Notes: generated by a model from the sequence alone, not told the origin. A stretch of 64,000 nt of DNA from Cliona cf. orientalis (GCA_963930775.1 OZ005706.1:1-64000), one strand, 5' to 3'. Positions 1 through 14,140 are shown, counted from the stretch's first letter. Numbers and translations are program-made.

Positions 1-1200
1 TGTGTGTATCTCTCACTGCAGGGACCCAGTATACTTTCAATAAATATTATGGTTAGATGTGGGTCCTGCAGTATCCAACATGGAGGGAGGGTGTTACCTA
101 CGTATCTCTGGTGAGCCCCAGGAAGAGGGAGGGAGAGATAGACAAATGGCTCCACCTTAGTCGAGATGTGCTGACAGTGCATACACTGCACCGTGTTCTT
201 CAGCTGACCCTGAAACGTCCGTGACACAACAGACTCGGAAGCTGGAGGGGTGTGGTCACAACCCAGCTGCTCATGGATATGGTCTAGCAGCACGGCAAGA
301 AACTCCTGACAATCTTGCTGCACACAAATAATCAGAATGATCGTATTACCTATTTTTTTTTTTTTTAGTTCAACATATAAATGTAACTACCAAATTAAGG
401 AGTGTACAGATGGTAGCTGTCATATAGTACCTGCCTAGTTCCTGCAAAGGGAGGGTGAACTAAACCAAGTGACATCTTAAACGCTTTTGGATGCAGTGAT
501 GAGAACTGTCTGCACCAAAGCTTCCTCAACAGTATTTGGAAACTCCTGTTGAGCTGGCGACGACATTTTATTTTTGTTTTAGCTTTATCCTCATCCTCTT
601 GCTGATTACTGTCTTGTTGCACTGCACCGCTAGCGGTTGCCACGTTTCCTTTGAAATCAAGAGACAAGTAGCTACTGCAAACAGGCGTGCATACAACGAC
701 TTACCTAAGAAATAAGCAGCAAATTTAGGCAGAGAGCAGATGCACTGCAGGCCAGCGTTCATGTAGCAGGAGTTACCCATGTTCTGAAAACCACACCACT
801 CCACCTCATAACCACCAACAACTAGTAATCAGCCAGTGCTCAACTCTCATGCAGGGATACAGATACAGTGACTTAGATTGATACCTCGTACATCTCTTGA
901 GCTGAGCTTCACTGCACCAGCCACTGGAGTCGTATCTGCAGCTATTAAAATTAATAGGTGACCACCAATGTTTACTGTATGGCTAAATCATTGATAATAT
1001 CTAATAATCAGCCACTCCCTCTCACCTGACCCAGCTGCTGCGATACCCGAAGCTATTTGGATATCTGGCAGAGGTTGATGTGATGAACGGTAATCAGAGA
1101 GTTCTTGTCCAGGGGCGATCTCATTCTCCCCCCAACCTTCCTCGTCTCCCCTTTGTTCGTCTTTGGCTCCCTCTGCCACTTCTCGGCTCGCCTCCAACAT
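1..1200 (-). CDS. Ubiquitin carboxyl-terminal hydrolase (USP family), 3' part beyond the window
   Basis: Cysteine protease that removes ubiquitin from proteins. Reading leftwards, exon 1 (about 1200-1028) starts at an ATG at 1200 and gives a short acidic N-terminus. A small exon lies near 885-945. The exon near 709-804 carries the Cys box, GFQNMGNSCYMNAGLQC, with Cys as nucleophile. The next exon (about 430-660) has a charged insert followed by a conserved USP helix region. The exon near 65-303 starts QQDCQEFLAVLLD, the usual USP box, and continues to FVYLSLPLP, typical of the finger and palm region. The catalytic His box would lie left of position 1. The N-terminal part before the Cys box is short (under 100 residues), so there is no DUSP or UBL domain here. 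I cannot say which vertebrate USP it matches. It is followed on the same strand by EBPL. Confidence 0.85.
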
Positions 1201-1446
1201 CCTTCACACATAATTAACATCATGGATCAGTACAGCCACTGGCTATTTCTCAGCGATCACAACAGCTCACCTCGATACACCATCGCTAGCGCTCTCCATC
1301 TTCACCTACAGCTACAGCCTAGCCGGCCATGCGTACAATCCCCGCCCACTTTTCGCTTAATTAGGTCGATTTCCGCACAAAGATTGCAAACTGAGAATTA
1401 GATTAGCCTCCACACATTTACAAAAATTACGACACTTGGTAAATTT

Positions 1447-2329
<883 letters not shown>

Positions 2330-2435
2330 CCAAAATAATTAGCCACGCCCTTCTTTTTCCTTTTGCAACCTCTTCTAATTAACGGAACGATCAAAATTTA
2401 ATATTTTTGAAAATGATCGTGTATGGAGCGCAGAG

Positions 2436-3158
2436 ATGACCAGTGAAGTTGTTGATCGTGAAGAGCCCAAGGACAATAAGTACGAGGCATTCGTGGCTGG
2501 GGTACTCGAGGACTTCGACAGCCGAGTGCAGGCCATACAGACAAGTGCAGAGGTCAACATGAGAGGTAGGCTGAGGCAGTGGACAATTTATTACTGTTCC
2601 CATGATTTCACATTATTTAAATGATCATAGCATATGAAAGCTACTGTTTTGAGTTAAAGCGACAGTTGGAAATATGCCAAGCAGAAAATCATGAACTTCG
2701 TAAGAAGCTGAGCTCAGCAACGTCGGAGCCATGTGATGTTCGCCCACCACCCAATCAAAATGGCAGTGATGACTCGGCAAGTTTAGAGGACATCAACAGC
2801 CTGCTCAAGTCCATGACATGTTTATCCATCAAAGTTCTCTCGAGCGGAGCTGAGGAGAAGCACTATCAGTGCCAGATACTAGATGGAACACTCAAAGGTA
2901 ATAATACCACCAATCGATTATTAATGCTATTCTTATACTTTTTTGTATTTCATAGGTGTGCACTTTGATCTTACTTTGAATCAGTGTAGCTGGGAGTACA
3001 CGTATGAGCCTGAAGCTGATGCCACTGGACTGCTGGAGGAGGTATCTCCAGAGCTAGCCAGCTCTGTCCTCTTTCCAGACTACATGCTCAGCAGATTCCT
3101 GGTCAATCTACTCAAGGCAAACTATCATAAACTATCACCACAAACACATGATCACTGA
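2436..3158 (+). CDS. Small coiled-coil protein with a C-terminal globular domain; candidate Csm1/Pcs1-like (monopolin) protein
   Basis: Three exons (2436-2565, 2631-2897, 2956-3158) with clean GT/AG sites encode 199 residues. Residues about 20-75 are charged and heptad-rich (YCFELKRQLEICQAENHELR), followed by a short disordered stretch and a compact C-terminal domain of about 100 residues. That domain runs HYQCQILDGTLKGVHFDLTL, then WEYTYEP, then LFPDYMLSRFLVNLLKA. The pattern of short coiled coil, a beta strand with a C-x-x-(L/D)-x-G turn, an aromatic YxP-like segment and a final FP-x-x-x-x-x-x-F helix resembles the Csm1/Pcs1 monopolin fold, a relative of RWD kinetochore domains such as Spc24/Spc25. 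This is my reading of the pattern, not a search result. Other RWD-type kinetochore proteins are possible. It is divergently transcribed from EBPL. Confidence 0.6.
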
Positions 3159-3355
3159 TAATGTTTACTATAGATGTTTTAGCACAACACCACTTTATGT
3201 TAATCTTCTCCCTTTGCATGCACAATGTCATTGTACTGTCACACTCATGTATCCATGGCAACGTGTTATGTGAATAGACAGAGTATATAGCAGCAGCACG
3301 GCTGTTGACTGTGCTGTTTTTATTATACGCAATGTCACATGTATTGTTAGATTGT

Positions 3356-4253
<898 letters not shown>

Positions 4254-4479
4254 CACGCTAGCTAGCTGCGCTTTCTTGTATGGGTAAGGGTCGTCAGCGC
4301 CACCGATCGAATTTCACGCTTCAGAAATTAAATTGTTGCGCGCGCTACGATTTTTAAGAATTATAGCAAGATTGAAATGTGGTCAAGTTTTTCATTACAT
4401 ATTTAGCAAGATTGAAAAAATACCAGCAATCATTAATTTTAGCACTTTAGCGAGTATAAAAATATTATAAAGGTGAAGA

Positions 4480-5136
4480 TCAGTTGACATTTGTTAGCAG
4501 CTCATCTTCGACAAATTGTCGTATCTTTGGCCAGAGAACATCTGATTTGGTACCAGTGAAAGTCCTTAGCATTCCCTTGTCATTAAAATAGTCGAGCACA
4601 GGCTTGGTTAGTGTCTCATACTGCCTCAGCCTCTCCTGCACTGCTCTGGGGTGATCATCAGGACGCTGAATCAGCGCCTCTCCAGTCACATCATCAACAC
4701 AGGGCACTTGTGGGGGGTTGTAAGAGTCATTGTAGACACGCCCACTGGGAGGGTGGATCCACCGACCTCGCACACGTTCTATGATCGTATCAAAAGGGAC
4801 GTTGAGGTTAATGACGGTGTGAGGGGTGACATCTGACAGGAGGGAGGTGGTCTGGGAAATGGTGCGTGGAAATCCATCCAGTAACCAGCTCGAGCGATGA
4901 TGCTGCTCCAATTCTTTCAGTACCACCTCTAGAATGGTTTGGTCTGGAACCAGCAGGCCTTGATCGATGAATTGCTTAGCCTCCATCCCCACAGAAGTCT
5001 TCTTGTCAATGTGGCTTCTAAGTAGATCACCACTGGACAAATGCACAAGCTGAAAAGTGTCGACCAGTCGTGAAGATATAGTTCCTTTTCCTGCTCCTGG
5101 AGCTCCCATGATTATTGCACGTATAGCACGCGCCAT
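4480..5136 (-). CDS. AK3: GTP:AMP phosphotransferase, adenylate kinase 3 type
   Basis: Uncut open reading frame of 218 residues from ATG at 5136. An in-frame upstream ATG at 5223 would add 29 residues rich in basic and hydrophobic residues (possible mitochondrial presequence), but AK3 proteins normally start near the P-loop, so I prefer 5136. Features seen: P-loop GAPGAGKGT, AMP-binding HLSSGDLLR and LLDGFPRT, and a LID domain with GRWIHPPSGRVYN, which has no zinc cysteines and matches the short AK3/AK4 LID consensus. The sequence GEALIQRPDDHP is the AK3-type continuation. AK3 is a mitochondrial matrix enzyme that recycles AMP using GTP. The 3' end is close to the start of DTYMK, so two nucleoside monophosphate kinases of different families sit side by side on one strand. 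Confidence 0.93.
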   Translation of the reverse strand: MARAIRAIIMGAPGAGKGTISSRLVDTFQLVHLSSGDLLRSHIDKKTSVGMEAKQFIDQGLLVPDQTILEVVLKELEQHHRSSWLLDGFPRTISQTTSLLSDVTPHTVINLNVPFDTIIERVRGRWIHPPSGRVYNDSYNPPQVPCVDDVTGEALIQRPDDHPRAVQERLRQYETLTKPVLDYFNDKGMLRTFTGTKSDVLWPKIRQFVEDELLTNVN

Positions 5137-5629
5137 AGCTAGGCCTTGAGCCCTCCTGCCCGCTCGCGGGAACACTTGCTGGAGATATAGATTGAAGTTC
5201 AAAGTTCGTGGTGCAGTTTGCAATTTTGTTTTCCAATTTAATATGCGTATATATGTGTGCGCTGTTTGGGCGTGGCAAGGAACCGCTCAACGCCAAGATC
5301 ATAAACATAGTCAAAATAATATTATTATGGTAAGTTTAGCTATCGGTTTTTGCGCTATTAGTGATTTTTATGCTATATCGTGTTTACAGGAGATAATTGT
5401 CGTTAACGCAGGCCTGGCTCAGCGCTCAAACCAACAAACGTAAGTTGATCCGTCGTCTGTGCGGCGCTTTTATTAGAAATCCCTGCAATCCCTTGCCCGG
5501 CCTCTGGCTTTGCGGATGTTCATAATTCGTACAGCATAGAGTGTTAATTTGGAGACGTGTATAAATTGTTACCTTCTATGGGGCTTGTTTTTCACGTGGA
5601 GTATAAAGTTATAGGCTAAATGATAGATA

Positions 5630-5801
5630 CCGTAAAAGTTCTAATTACAGTGACAAAAAAAATAATAATTCAGAATCACACTTGGTGCTCCATTAGAATG
5701 TTTAAAAATTGCTCAAGGTGCCCGTTTTCATATTTCTGACTATATCTAGAATGCCAAGTGGCACTTACATTGGAGCAGCACTGTAATTAGAACTTTTACG
5801 A
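5630..5801. mobile_element. Short inverted-repeat element (MITE), TA-flanked, Tc1/mariner-like
   Basis: About 172 bp with terminal inverted repeats of about 23 bp that differ at one position near the tip (CCGTAAAAGTTCTAATTACA at the left end, its complement at the right end). A TA dinucleotide borders both sides (5628-5629 and 5802-5803), as expected for Tc1/mariner target-site duplication. No coding capacity. It lies between AK3 and the VPS9 gene. Confidence 0.85.
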
Positions 5802-6092
5802 TAATTTATGCTACTTTGATTTCATCCGTGTATAATTTCTCCATCTAATTTACAGGTGGTGAAGCAGGGCAGCTGGTGGTGACTGTTGCAGCTATAGATC
5901 TGTACGAACTGTGAACCTCTAGGTAGCTAGAAGTAGCTATAGCTGGTAAAGTGTCGCGCGGTAGCGCATGCGCACTGGATTATAGGCTGCATGGGGTTGA
6001 AATTAATTTTATTACATGCATTGTGTGGTGGTCTCGCGCGCGCGCGCGTCTACATCTGGCCGCGAATTTTATCGCAATAATTCAGCGCGCTA

Positions 6093-8785
6093 ATGTGTGG
6101 GTGGGGCTGCTGGTTGGGAATCTACGAAGATGCTGGTCTGAATCCAGCGGCTATGCAGCTGATAATTGGCGTTGGAGGCTCGTGGAAATGTGTATCGGTG
6201 ACTTTAGTTGATGGGTGTGTGCCGTGTATTGGAGGTGTACCATTAAGAGATGAAAATCTGGAGCCAGCACTTTGGTTTAAGGTATATGTACATAGCACAA
6301 AACTAGCAAGAGTGACATTCCAGTTTGATCAGGTTATGGTACTGAACAGTATATTTGTGAACTGTGCTGATCGGGTCATTTCCTGGAGTGTTCTCGAGGA
6401 TAGCCCTCTCGTTAAATCGCTGGAGCTCCTCCCCCTGGCCTCTGTTCGTCCCTTGGTGCCCCCGGCTCAAGGCGGCCAACGATCCCTGATGGCACCGGTC
6501 GAGGGGCCGCTAGACTCTCTCCTCTGCACTAATGACCTCCAGAACTTGTTTGAGCTAGCTGAAGTGCTCTATAGAGTCAGTGCACCCATATCCAGCGGCG
6601 GCTCTTTGGAGCATGCATCCCGAGCTTCACAAGTAGTGAGCACATGTAGTATAATAATAATAATATTATAGTGAACATGATCACTGTTAATGTAATAACA
6701 TGTAGGAATACAAGTCATGGATACGTCTTCTTCATTGCTACCTTTTACCCCTAATCAGTTTCCATGGCAATGACAGATGTGCAGTGGAGTGGGCCCATTC
6801 CCAGCAGCTGCTGAGCATTGACAGCCTCGATCAGCAGATGTATCAGATAGCCAGTGAGAAATCCAAGGTAAGTTATTATTGGTGTTGGGAAAAGAAGAAT
6901 AATCGTGTTGTAGGTGAAGGAAAGATTGTCGGAAATGTTGAGCAGAGTATCTGACAAGCTAGCAGTGTGGCTGGAAAATAAACAGTGCTCACAGGATTTT
7001 ATTTCAACAATTTCCAATGACTTGAAACAAAGAGAGCACAGTGCCAGAAGCAAGGTTATGATAATGATGCCTGTTTATGCCTATTTTGACAGCTATTAAT
7101 CGCCTACATAATCTATAGATTCAATCTTCAGTGAAGAACCTTGACCTCAGCGGCCGTATGGCTGTGAGTCCTCAATCACCGGTGGTCATCAACTTGACAA
7201 GTCAGCAAAAAGAAGGAGAGCAGGAGCTGTTTCAGACTCTGATGTTGCGCTCACATTTAGAGGGCGTGGCCTCACTAAGGGATATCAGTGAGAACATATC
7301 GTCGGCGGGGTCGACTTTTGAATTCCAACTGTCGTACGTTCAACTGCATAGGCAGCTTGATGGTCTCCGGGAGCATTTTGCTGAACTCTCCAAGAAGAAG
7401 GTAAACTTATAATTCTTTAGGTACACCAGCTAAAAAGTTGTGAAGCTCAGTAGTACTTATCACTCTAGGTGTTGTCTCTGGGTGTGCGTGAAGCAATAGA
7501 ACAAACACTAGAGTCTTTGAAAGCTGGGAGGAATGCGTCTGGTTTGGACACTTCCCTACAGGGAGGACACTCCACTGATGGTAGGCAATACTGAATTATC
7601 GTTAGTTTCTTTTTCAATAATTATTATTGTGTTTCAGTGCTAGCGGAGGCATCAACATACTCCGCCAGCAGTGAATACCTCACTCTCAAGGAAAAAATGC
7701 ACAAAGTGAGTCTCAGTCACTTTTATGTAAGTTAATATTTACCTTTTTAATAATTAGCTCATTCAGTTGGGAACAACTGATGTCTCTAAAAAGCATACTT
7801 CGTTCTGTCAAACTCTGACCTCTCGCTTCACTAGTAAATCACAGCCTCTCACAGAGCAGCTGGTGGACTCCATTCAATCACATTTCACTAAGGTTAGTGC
7901 AGCTAGTTTATGCTCTCTCTGCTAATTCTCTTGTCTAATAGATAGTGGAGCACATCTGCGTCCATTTTAACGACCATGAACAGGACTTCATGCACAAGGC
8001 AAGACTCTCCTATGAAAAACTGTTCTTCGACATTTTCATTTCCAATTTTCTGCAAATTTATCAGGTAATAAAATAATATTTAATATTATCAATTTTTCAT
8101 GCATGCTTAGGATTATAAAATTATTAATTTTAGAGCAAGCATGTGAAATATTGTGAGCAGCTGGCTCTCAACTCCCTTGGAGCATCCATGGTTCATCCAT
8201 TGAACCATGATCTTGGACTAGCTGACAGAGCCTGGGCTGAAATGTTCACTGCTAGGTCCTTTGATGAAGCTACCCACCTACACAAAGAAATTCATTCTTC
8301 AGATTCTTTGCCATTGGCATTACACTGCTCTTCAACTGGGCATCAGTTTGATGGTGTTAGCAGTGACCTCATGGCTGTCTTCACTGCTAAATCACCTCTA
8401 GAACAGCTACAGATGATGACATCAGGTCTCCGCAAAGCCATGGCTACACTATCCTCCCTCAAACTGAAGCCACTTCTAGAGCGTGGCACCAGCACTGAGC
8501 AAGGTGAAAATGAAATAATGGAAATTTCTATTAATTTTACAATTCCATCATCCCTTCCCCCTTCCCTCCGCAGTTGACGCTAGCCGCGCTGCTGTTAGTT
8601 TTGATGAGCTTCTTCCAGTGCTTGTGCTGATTTTGCTTCATCGACTCTCCCCCTCAGCGCTGGCAAGGCTGCATGTTCACTGCATGTTCCTGGCTGACTA
8701 CACCCCATCCTTTCTCTCCCCCGGCTGGCATGGCTACAGCCTAGCCGCATTCACATCAGCTCTACACATCATTTCAAAACTATGA
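6093..8785 (+). CDS. VPS9-domain protein, probable Rab5-family guanine nucleotide exchange factor
   Basis: Multi-exon gene ending at the TGA 8783-8785. The first coding exon is taken from ATG 6093. A start at the later in-frame methionine (MQLIIGVGG) is equally possible, and 5' non-coding exons may lie in 5200-5900. The N-terminal part (about 190 residues) is beta-rich with no recognised domain. The middle is long and helical (ASEKSKVKERLSEMLSRVSD, then several exons between 7130 and 8570). The end matches the VPS9 core: SFDELLPVLVLILLHRL, then FLADYTPSF, then YSLAAFTSALHII. VPS9 domains activate Rab5, Rab21 and relatives on early endosomes. I cannot match it to a named subfamily (RIN, RABGEF, GAPVD1, VARP or VPS9D1). 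It is convergent with the CH-domain gene, with about 260 bp between stops holding nothing I recognise. Confidence 0.72.
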
Positions 8786-9047
8786 CAATAGTTATTCATT
8801 TTCAAACTTTGATTCAGTGGTATTCTCTAGAGAATGGTAAAGCATTTTTGGGGGGAAGACTTGTTTTCACAATAACAATGAACAATTCTACATAATGCAT
8901 TTTCAGCTAAAGTGATTGCTAAGTCATAAGTGCTCGCTCTCTGATTCAGACTATATAGTTTTTCTGTGAGGAGTAAAAAACGTTTCTCATTCTAGTAATT
9001 GTTTGGTCACTATTATTCCACGAGGGGAGGGTACAAAGTTCATTTGA

Positions 9048-9939
9048 TCACTTGGCGAGTGCCTCTCTTTCTCTCCTCCTCCTTTCTCTGTCCGCCCTCC
9101 TCTGGGCAGCTCGTTCCTCGTAGCTCAGCTCAGTGCTCCCACCACTGCATGTACAGCAATAGAAAATTATAACAGTACCTTCCAAAATAATACTATGCAC
9201 ACTACACAGTATACCAACCCTATGACTTAGCATAACTATCTTTTTTCTTTACCTCTCCTCCGCCTGCTTTGCCTTTCTCTCCCTCTCCCTCTGTGCTCTC
9301 CTCATGGCCGCCCTCTCCTCATAGCTCAGCTCTGTGGTGTCAGAGGTGCTCGCTTTCTCAGTAGCTGCCTTCTCCCTCCATGTCTCCTTCTCTGTCGCGC
9401 TGGGGGAAGGACTCTCTAGAGCTTTTCGCACCTTCTCTCTGTCATCCCTCCAGCTGGTCTCCTCTGGTGTGGCCTCTGGCTGACCCACGTCAACACTCTC
9501 ATCCTCCCCACCACCAACCGAGATGTGCAGCTTCTCAAAGAGTGTCGCCATGTTGGTGAAAGTCGAGCTAGGTTCATCATCCATGCCAGGAAGATTTACA
9601 GCCTTTGCCTGCATTTGAATAACATTACTTGTCAATCAAATAAGCTAATTATTAGTCACTCTCTCCCCAATTCATGCCGTGCATTAAATCAGGAGCTGAC
9701 TTACCCTTATGAGGTCAACCAGGAAATCCCTTATTGTTTGCGGGTGTCTGTTCAAGATATTATCACCACTGTCATCACTGACACGGCAGCCAATGGCGCG
9801 TGCAGACTCTAGGGCAAGGGTCATGTTATCCTTCAGTGCCTCCCTCTTCTGATCCTCAGAGGAAGACGAGGAAATCTTTGTCAACGCCCGAAGATCAACC
9901 GTATTAGCAACTGACTTGTTCACAAGTTTACTGCAGTTG

Positions 9940-9979
<40 letters not shown>

Positions 9980-12352
9980 GATGCATGTAGCTATAAGACA
10001 TGTACGTATGTGTGGGGGTGTATATATGTGCAGGAGTAGTGTTATTGTTTACACAGATATCCAAAGCTGTGGTCAGTTGAAGAATGGCTATCACTTTACA
10101 GCAGCTCAACGAAGCATGCCATCCCCACACATCCTCACACACAAACAATGCAAAATAGGCTCTCTAGCAACAAACGACCTTTACACCCTAGTACTGTTGC
10201 ATGTCTTACCAGAGGTTGGTTGGATTTGAGCAGGTCTCAAAGAGTGCTCCTCCCTTGACCGGCAGAGGTGGGTGGAGACTCAGCTCGGAGTTGACATAGG
10301 CCACAAGGTACTTTTGTAGCTCGTCTGGCTCCATTGAGGGAGGTTCAATGTCCTCGTCCCTCTCTCTCCTGGCCTTCATCTTGGCAGCGGCAGAGCGTCC
10401 AGAGAGCTCCTGGTAGTCCTTCAAGGTACGAGGAGGAGTAGAGCTAGGCTCTGAACCAGCCCCGCCTCTCTTGTGGCTAGGGGGAGATGCTACCGGAGGC
10501 TTCTCTCGAGGCTGGACCAAGAAAAGAAAAAAAACTTTTAAATCTTGTAATATTATTATGGAAGCATTAATCTTAGAGCAGGCAGACAGATAGACGGATA
10601 GACACTCTTGTGTGGCTAATTACAATTGCCTGTGTATCTAAAGAACTATGTCGCACATGAACATGCAGTACTAATAGAGAGCTGGTGTTAGTTAATTGTT
10701 ACAAATGAGAGTCAACTGTTCTGAGTGTAGCCTGACCACATAGGCTACGCCTAATGCATTTCTCACTATCTACATAGTTTGGCAAAGTGCATGCTGTAAT
10801 TGATAGCCGTGCGGACAAGAGGCATGTTGATCAATCTGTTACCATCTAGAGCGGTATTCAGCCCATGTATGGCAGAGCCATCCAGCCTATTCACCCACTA
10901 ACACACCTCCATCGTACATGGACATACATGTACATGTACAAGGTTGCCTATGGGTGTTGGTAGCTTACTGTTGTCTTGAGTTTAACTCCAAAGTCCACTT
11001 TTGCCTCTGGCTCCGCCTTCCTGCCACGCCCACCTGGTCCATCCCGTGATGTCTGCCGTAGCTTCATGCTAAGAAACTCATTCTGAGGCTCGTCCACCGA
11101 CTTCTGAGACGGAGTCGAGTCCGTGCGCCGAGAACGAAGGGTCACACCCCCAAACCTAGCACCGCCTGAAATAACAGAAAAGAGAGGAATGTTGTGATAA
11201 GCAATGCTAGAGCATTGATAAGCCTACACAAACATTTGCACAAGACCATCCACATCGGCCGGCCGGCCAGGGCTGCTGCCATCACTCAACTGCTACACAG
11301 AGAGCTATAACTACGTACCCGAAGATGAATCTGGCTCCCTCTCCTCCCTCCTTCCCTTCGATCCAATGTCCACCTCCTCTCTCCCATGTACTGGCTGCTC
11401 CTCCTTCACAACTGGCTCCTCTTTCTCTGGGCTAGCAGCTCTCTCTTCCTCCACCACCTCCTCCCTCTCTTCCTCGGCTGCTGGTTCTTCCTCGAGCTGC
11501 TCTGGTAGCTCAGCTACTGGTGTCCCATCCACTCCCTCTCCCTCTCCCTCTCCCTCTACTTCCTGCAACCGTATAAAAAATTAATAAGAGTCAACAAGTC
11601 TATTCCTCCCCGTGCATGCATGCATGACCTATAATATTTCTTACTTCTGGTTGAGATGGTTCATCTGGTTGCTGTGGCGACGGAGGTGGAGAGGGTGGCG
11701 CTTCTTCCTCTTTAGCAGGTTCAATGTCAACCTCCTCCTCTCCCTCTCCCTCATCCTCTACTGGAGTAGTGCTAGCAGGTTCCTCCTCCCTCTCTGTCGC
11801 TGGTGGCGGCTCTTGCTCTGGTGTCGGAGGAGGGGTCGGGGACCGAGGGCGAGTCACAGGAGAGCTTGTAGACTCTCTCTGGGTGGGTGTGGTCGATCCT
11901 CGAGAAGATCCCCTCCCGCTACCTCCAGTTCCAGTGCTTGGCTAATGCCAAACACACAACTTAATGAAACATTAATATTGCAAGGTAAACAAATTTAATA
12001 TTAATGAATTTACTGGTCTCGCTGGCGCTGCAGCTTCTCCCTCGGCGATCACAAAGTTCTTTGGCTTGACCTGCTTAGCGGGAGCGGTGCTGCCGGCGAA
12101 TCGGTTGTAGACAGAGTTTCCCCTCGGCCTGGAGCGACCAACGTTCTCACCGCGACCTTTCTTCTTCCTCCTGAGGGCCTGGCGGATGGCCGATCGCTCC
12201 TCGTAGGACTCGGCATCGTTTGCCTGCACAACACACAACTTTATTCACAATCTATCCCCCTGAAAGTACGATAGACAAAATATTCATGGCCAGCCCATGA
12301 CTATTACCATTTGCTGCAAGGTGGCTTCATCGTAAGCGTCGTAATCTGCCAT
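9048..12352 (-). CDS. Acidic, Pro/Glu-rich protein with a fimbrin-like calponin-homology domain
   Basis: Starts at ATG 12350-12352 (MADYDAYDEATLQQ) and ends at TGA 9048-9050. Exons cover about 12225-12014, 11942-11643, 11568-11324, 11166-10970, 10515-10215, 9930-9705, 9610-9252 and the last one near 9145-9048. The first half is low-complexity (long runs of Glu, Pro and Ser). A CH-type domain follows: LQKYLVAYVNSEL, then a break, then VANTVDLRALTK, then MTLALESARAIGCRV and the closing FLVDLI helix. The pattern follows plastin/fimbrin CH domains (NLxLALNSAxAIGC). A SYEERxAxRxAxR motif occurs three times: once near the N-terminus (SYEERSAIRQALRRKKKG) and twice at the C-terminus (SYEERAAMRRAQRER, SYEERAAQRRADRER). 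A role in actin binding is inferred from the CH domain only. I do not recognise the family as a whole; smoothelin-like proteins are the nearest comparison. Confidence 0.7.
9942..9974. repeat. (TG)n microsatellite
   Basis: Pure TG dinucleotide run in an intron of the CH-domain gene, just upstream (in gene direction) of an exon of the CH domain. Confidence 0.95.
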
Positions 12353-12593
12353 CGTCGATCGCTAGCTTCTTCTCTGATGGATCGACCGCGCGATAGATTC
12401 TCAAGACACCGGCCCGCAAACTCGCGTACTCCCACGCGCCAACTATCGCCTCTTTCGTGTCCCATTCCGCATTCCATCGCAAACATTATCAAAATAATAA
12501 TTTGCACTGTCAATGATCGAAATACACATGCACTCAGATGCATGCCAGATAGAATAACATTAACTAATGGATCTAAATAAATTATTAGTTTTG

Positions 12594-14102
12594 CTACAAT
12601 TCTGTATGTTTTTTTGCATCAGATTCTGTGATGATATGCTCATGTACAGACGGTGGCTGCTTTGTGATAGGGAGTTCTGTGGGTGTGGTCTTTGCCGAGA
12701 AGTGCTCCTCCCACAATCCTTTGATCTCCTGGTCGTAGCTTGTCCATTCGGCAACGATCCTCACGGCACTCTTCAACTTCGGTTCCTTCGTCAGTGGATT
12801 ATTGCACTGCACAAGAGAGAAACTAGTCACCAACACTAACGATATGTGCCAGTATTGTGCTCACCAGGTCGATGGTCTTGGCCTTCTCCTTGCTTTCAAG
12901 GCTGCACCATGTCTCACACCAGAGCCATTCTTGAGGCAGCGATTTGATGGGCACCATGTGGATCATGTTGTTGGGGAGGTCTTGGTCGAGGTTGGCTAGG
13001 GAGTTGGGGTCCTGGGACAGAGCCTGGTACTGACCCCTCAGCCGATCTCCAGCTGCCAACTGACGGAAACGCATCAGATCAACAACATATAGAGCACTGA
13101 TGTGATAACGACGGTTGCCAAGGTGATTCTTCCAGTAACCACTCTCCCAAAATCTATAATTATGTGCATTAATTAACAGGGGCTGGTTAATTAATGCTAG
13201 GCTGATATACCTGAATCCAGCCATGTCTGGTCGATCGTTGCAGAAAGGAGTATAGCCATACGGTGCTCCGTCCAATGGAATCTCAAGAAGCTCTTTCAAA
13301 TCAGCACGAACAATCTGCAAATCAGTGTAGGAAAGATAGCAGCAATGAGTATGGATGTAGACATACAAGCTGTTGCTTAGCAAGGCACATAACTCCAGCA
13401 GACATTAGCACAACAAAACAAGAAAGTTCATTTGCTACAGCAAATTCCAACTGCAATACCATCATCTCAGTACAGCACTGTCTGCTTAAACAGTCACTCA
13501 ATGTCCATGCATTAAGATCATATACTGTTAGAGCTATATACCTGATCAGCATCTACGAAAATAATCTTCTTGACGCTGAGTGGAAAGAGAACGTCAAGAA
13601 AGAGGATCTTGTATCCCCAGATGATTCGCTGCTTCTGTGTTTGTCCGTGTAGCCAGCGCGGCCATTGGTACTCCACTAACTCATACTCAAATCCATACCG
13701 CTCAGCCATCACTGGAATGAAATCCTAAGAATCAAGAATGGGAATGGAATGAAGACAATCTCTCTAGCATAAGCGTAACATTCTGTGCTAAATTTGGGGG
13801 AGGACAAGATACAAAATAGGCAAATGTACATGCATGTCCATTTACAGCGCATACAAACTCTGGACAGATGTTCTCAACACAATGCGCCTGATAGCACAAT
13901 AATATCACAGCACATGAGATATCTGTCTACATGTATCTAATGGTTTGGGAGGAGACCAGCAACAACACATTGTGGTCTGCAAGGGAACATAACAACAATG
14001 TGTGGGTTCAGGGGTCATGTGTCACAATTACATCAAACCAGCCGCCAGCTGGCCACCATACGCATTCCACTGCACCACAAGAATCCATACGCAAGAGCAC
14101 CT

Positions 14103-14140
<38 letters not shown>

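Noticed and set aside
1105-1401. 98-residue plus-strand frame over the USP start
   Set aside because: It overlaps the USP first exon in antisense, has biased composition and no matching family.
5192-5443. Small plus-strand frames between AK3 and the VPS9 gene
   Set aside because: No conserved motif. They overlap the AK3 5' region and probably represent 5' untranslated sequence.
11366-11998. Ser-rich and Trp/Arg-rich plus-strand frames
   Set aside because: Mirror images of the Glu/Pro-rich exons of the CH-domain gene.
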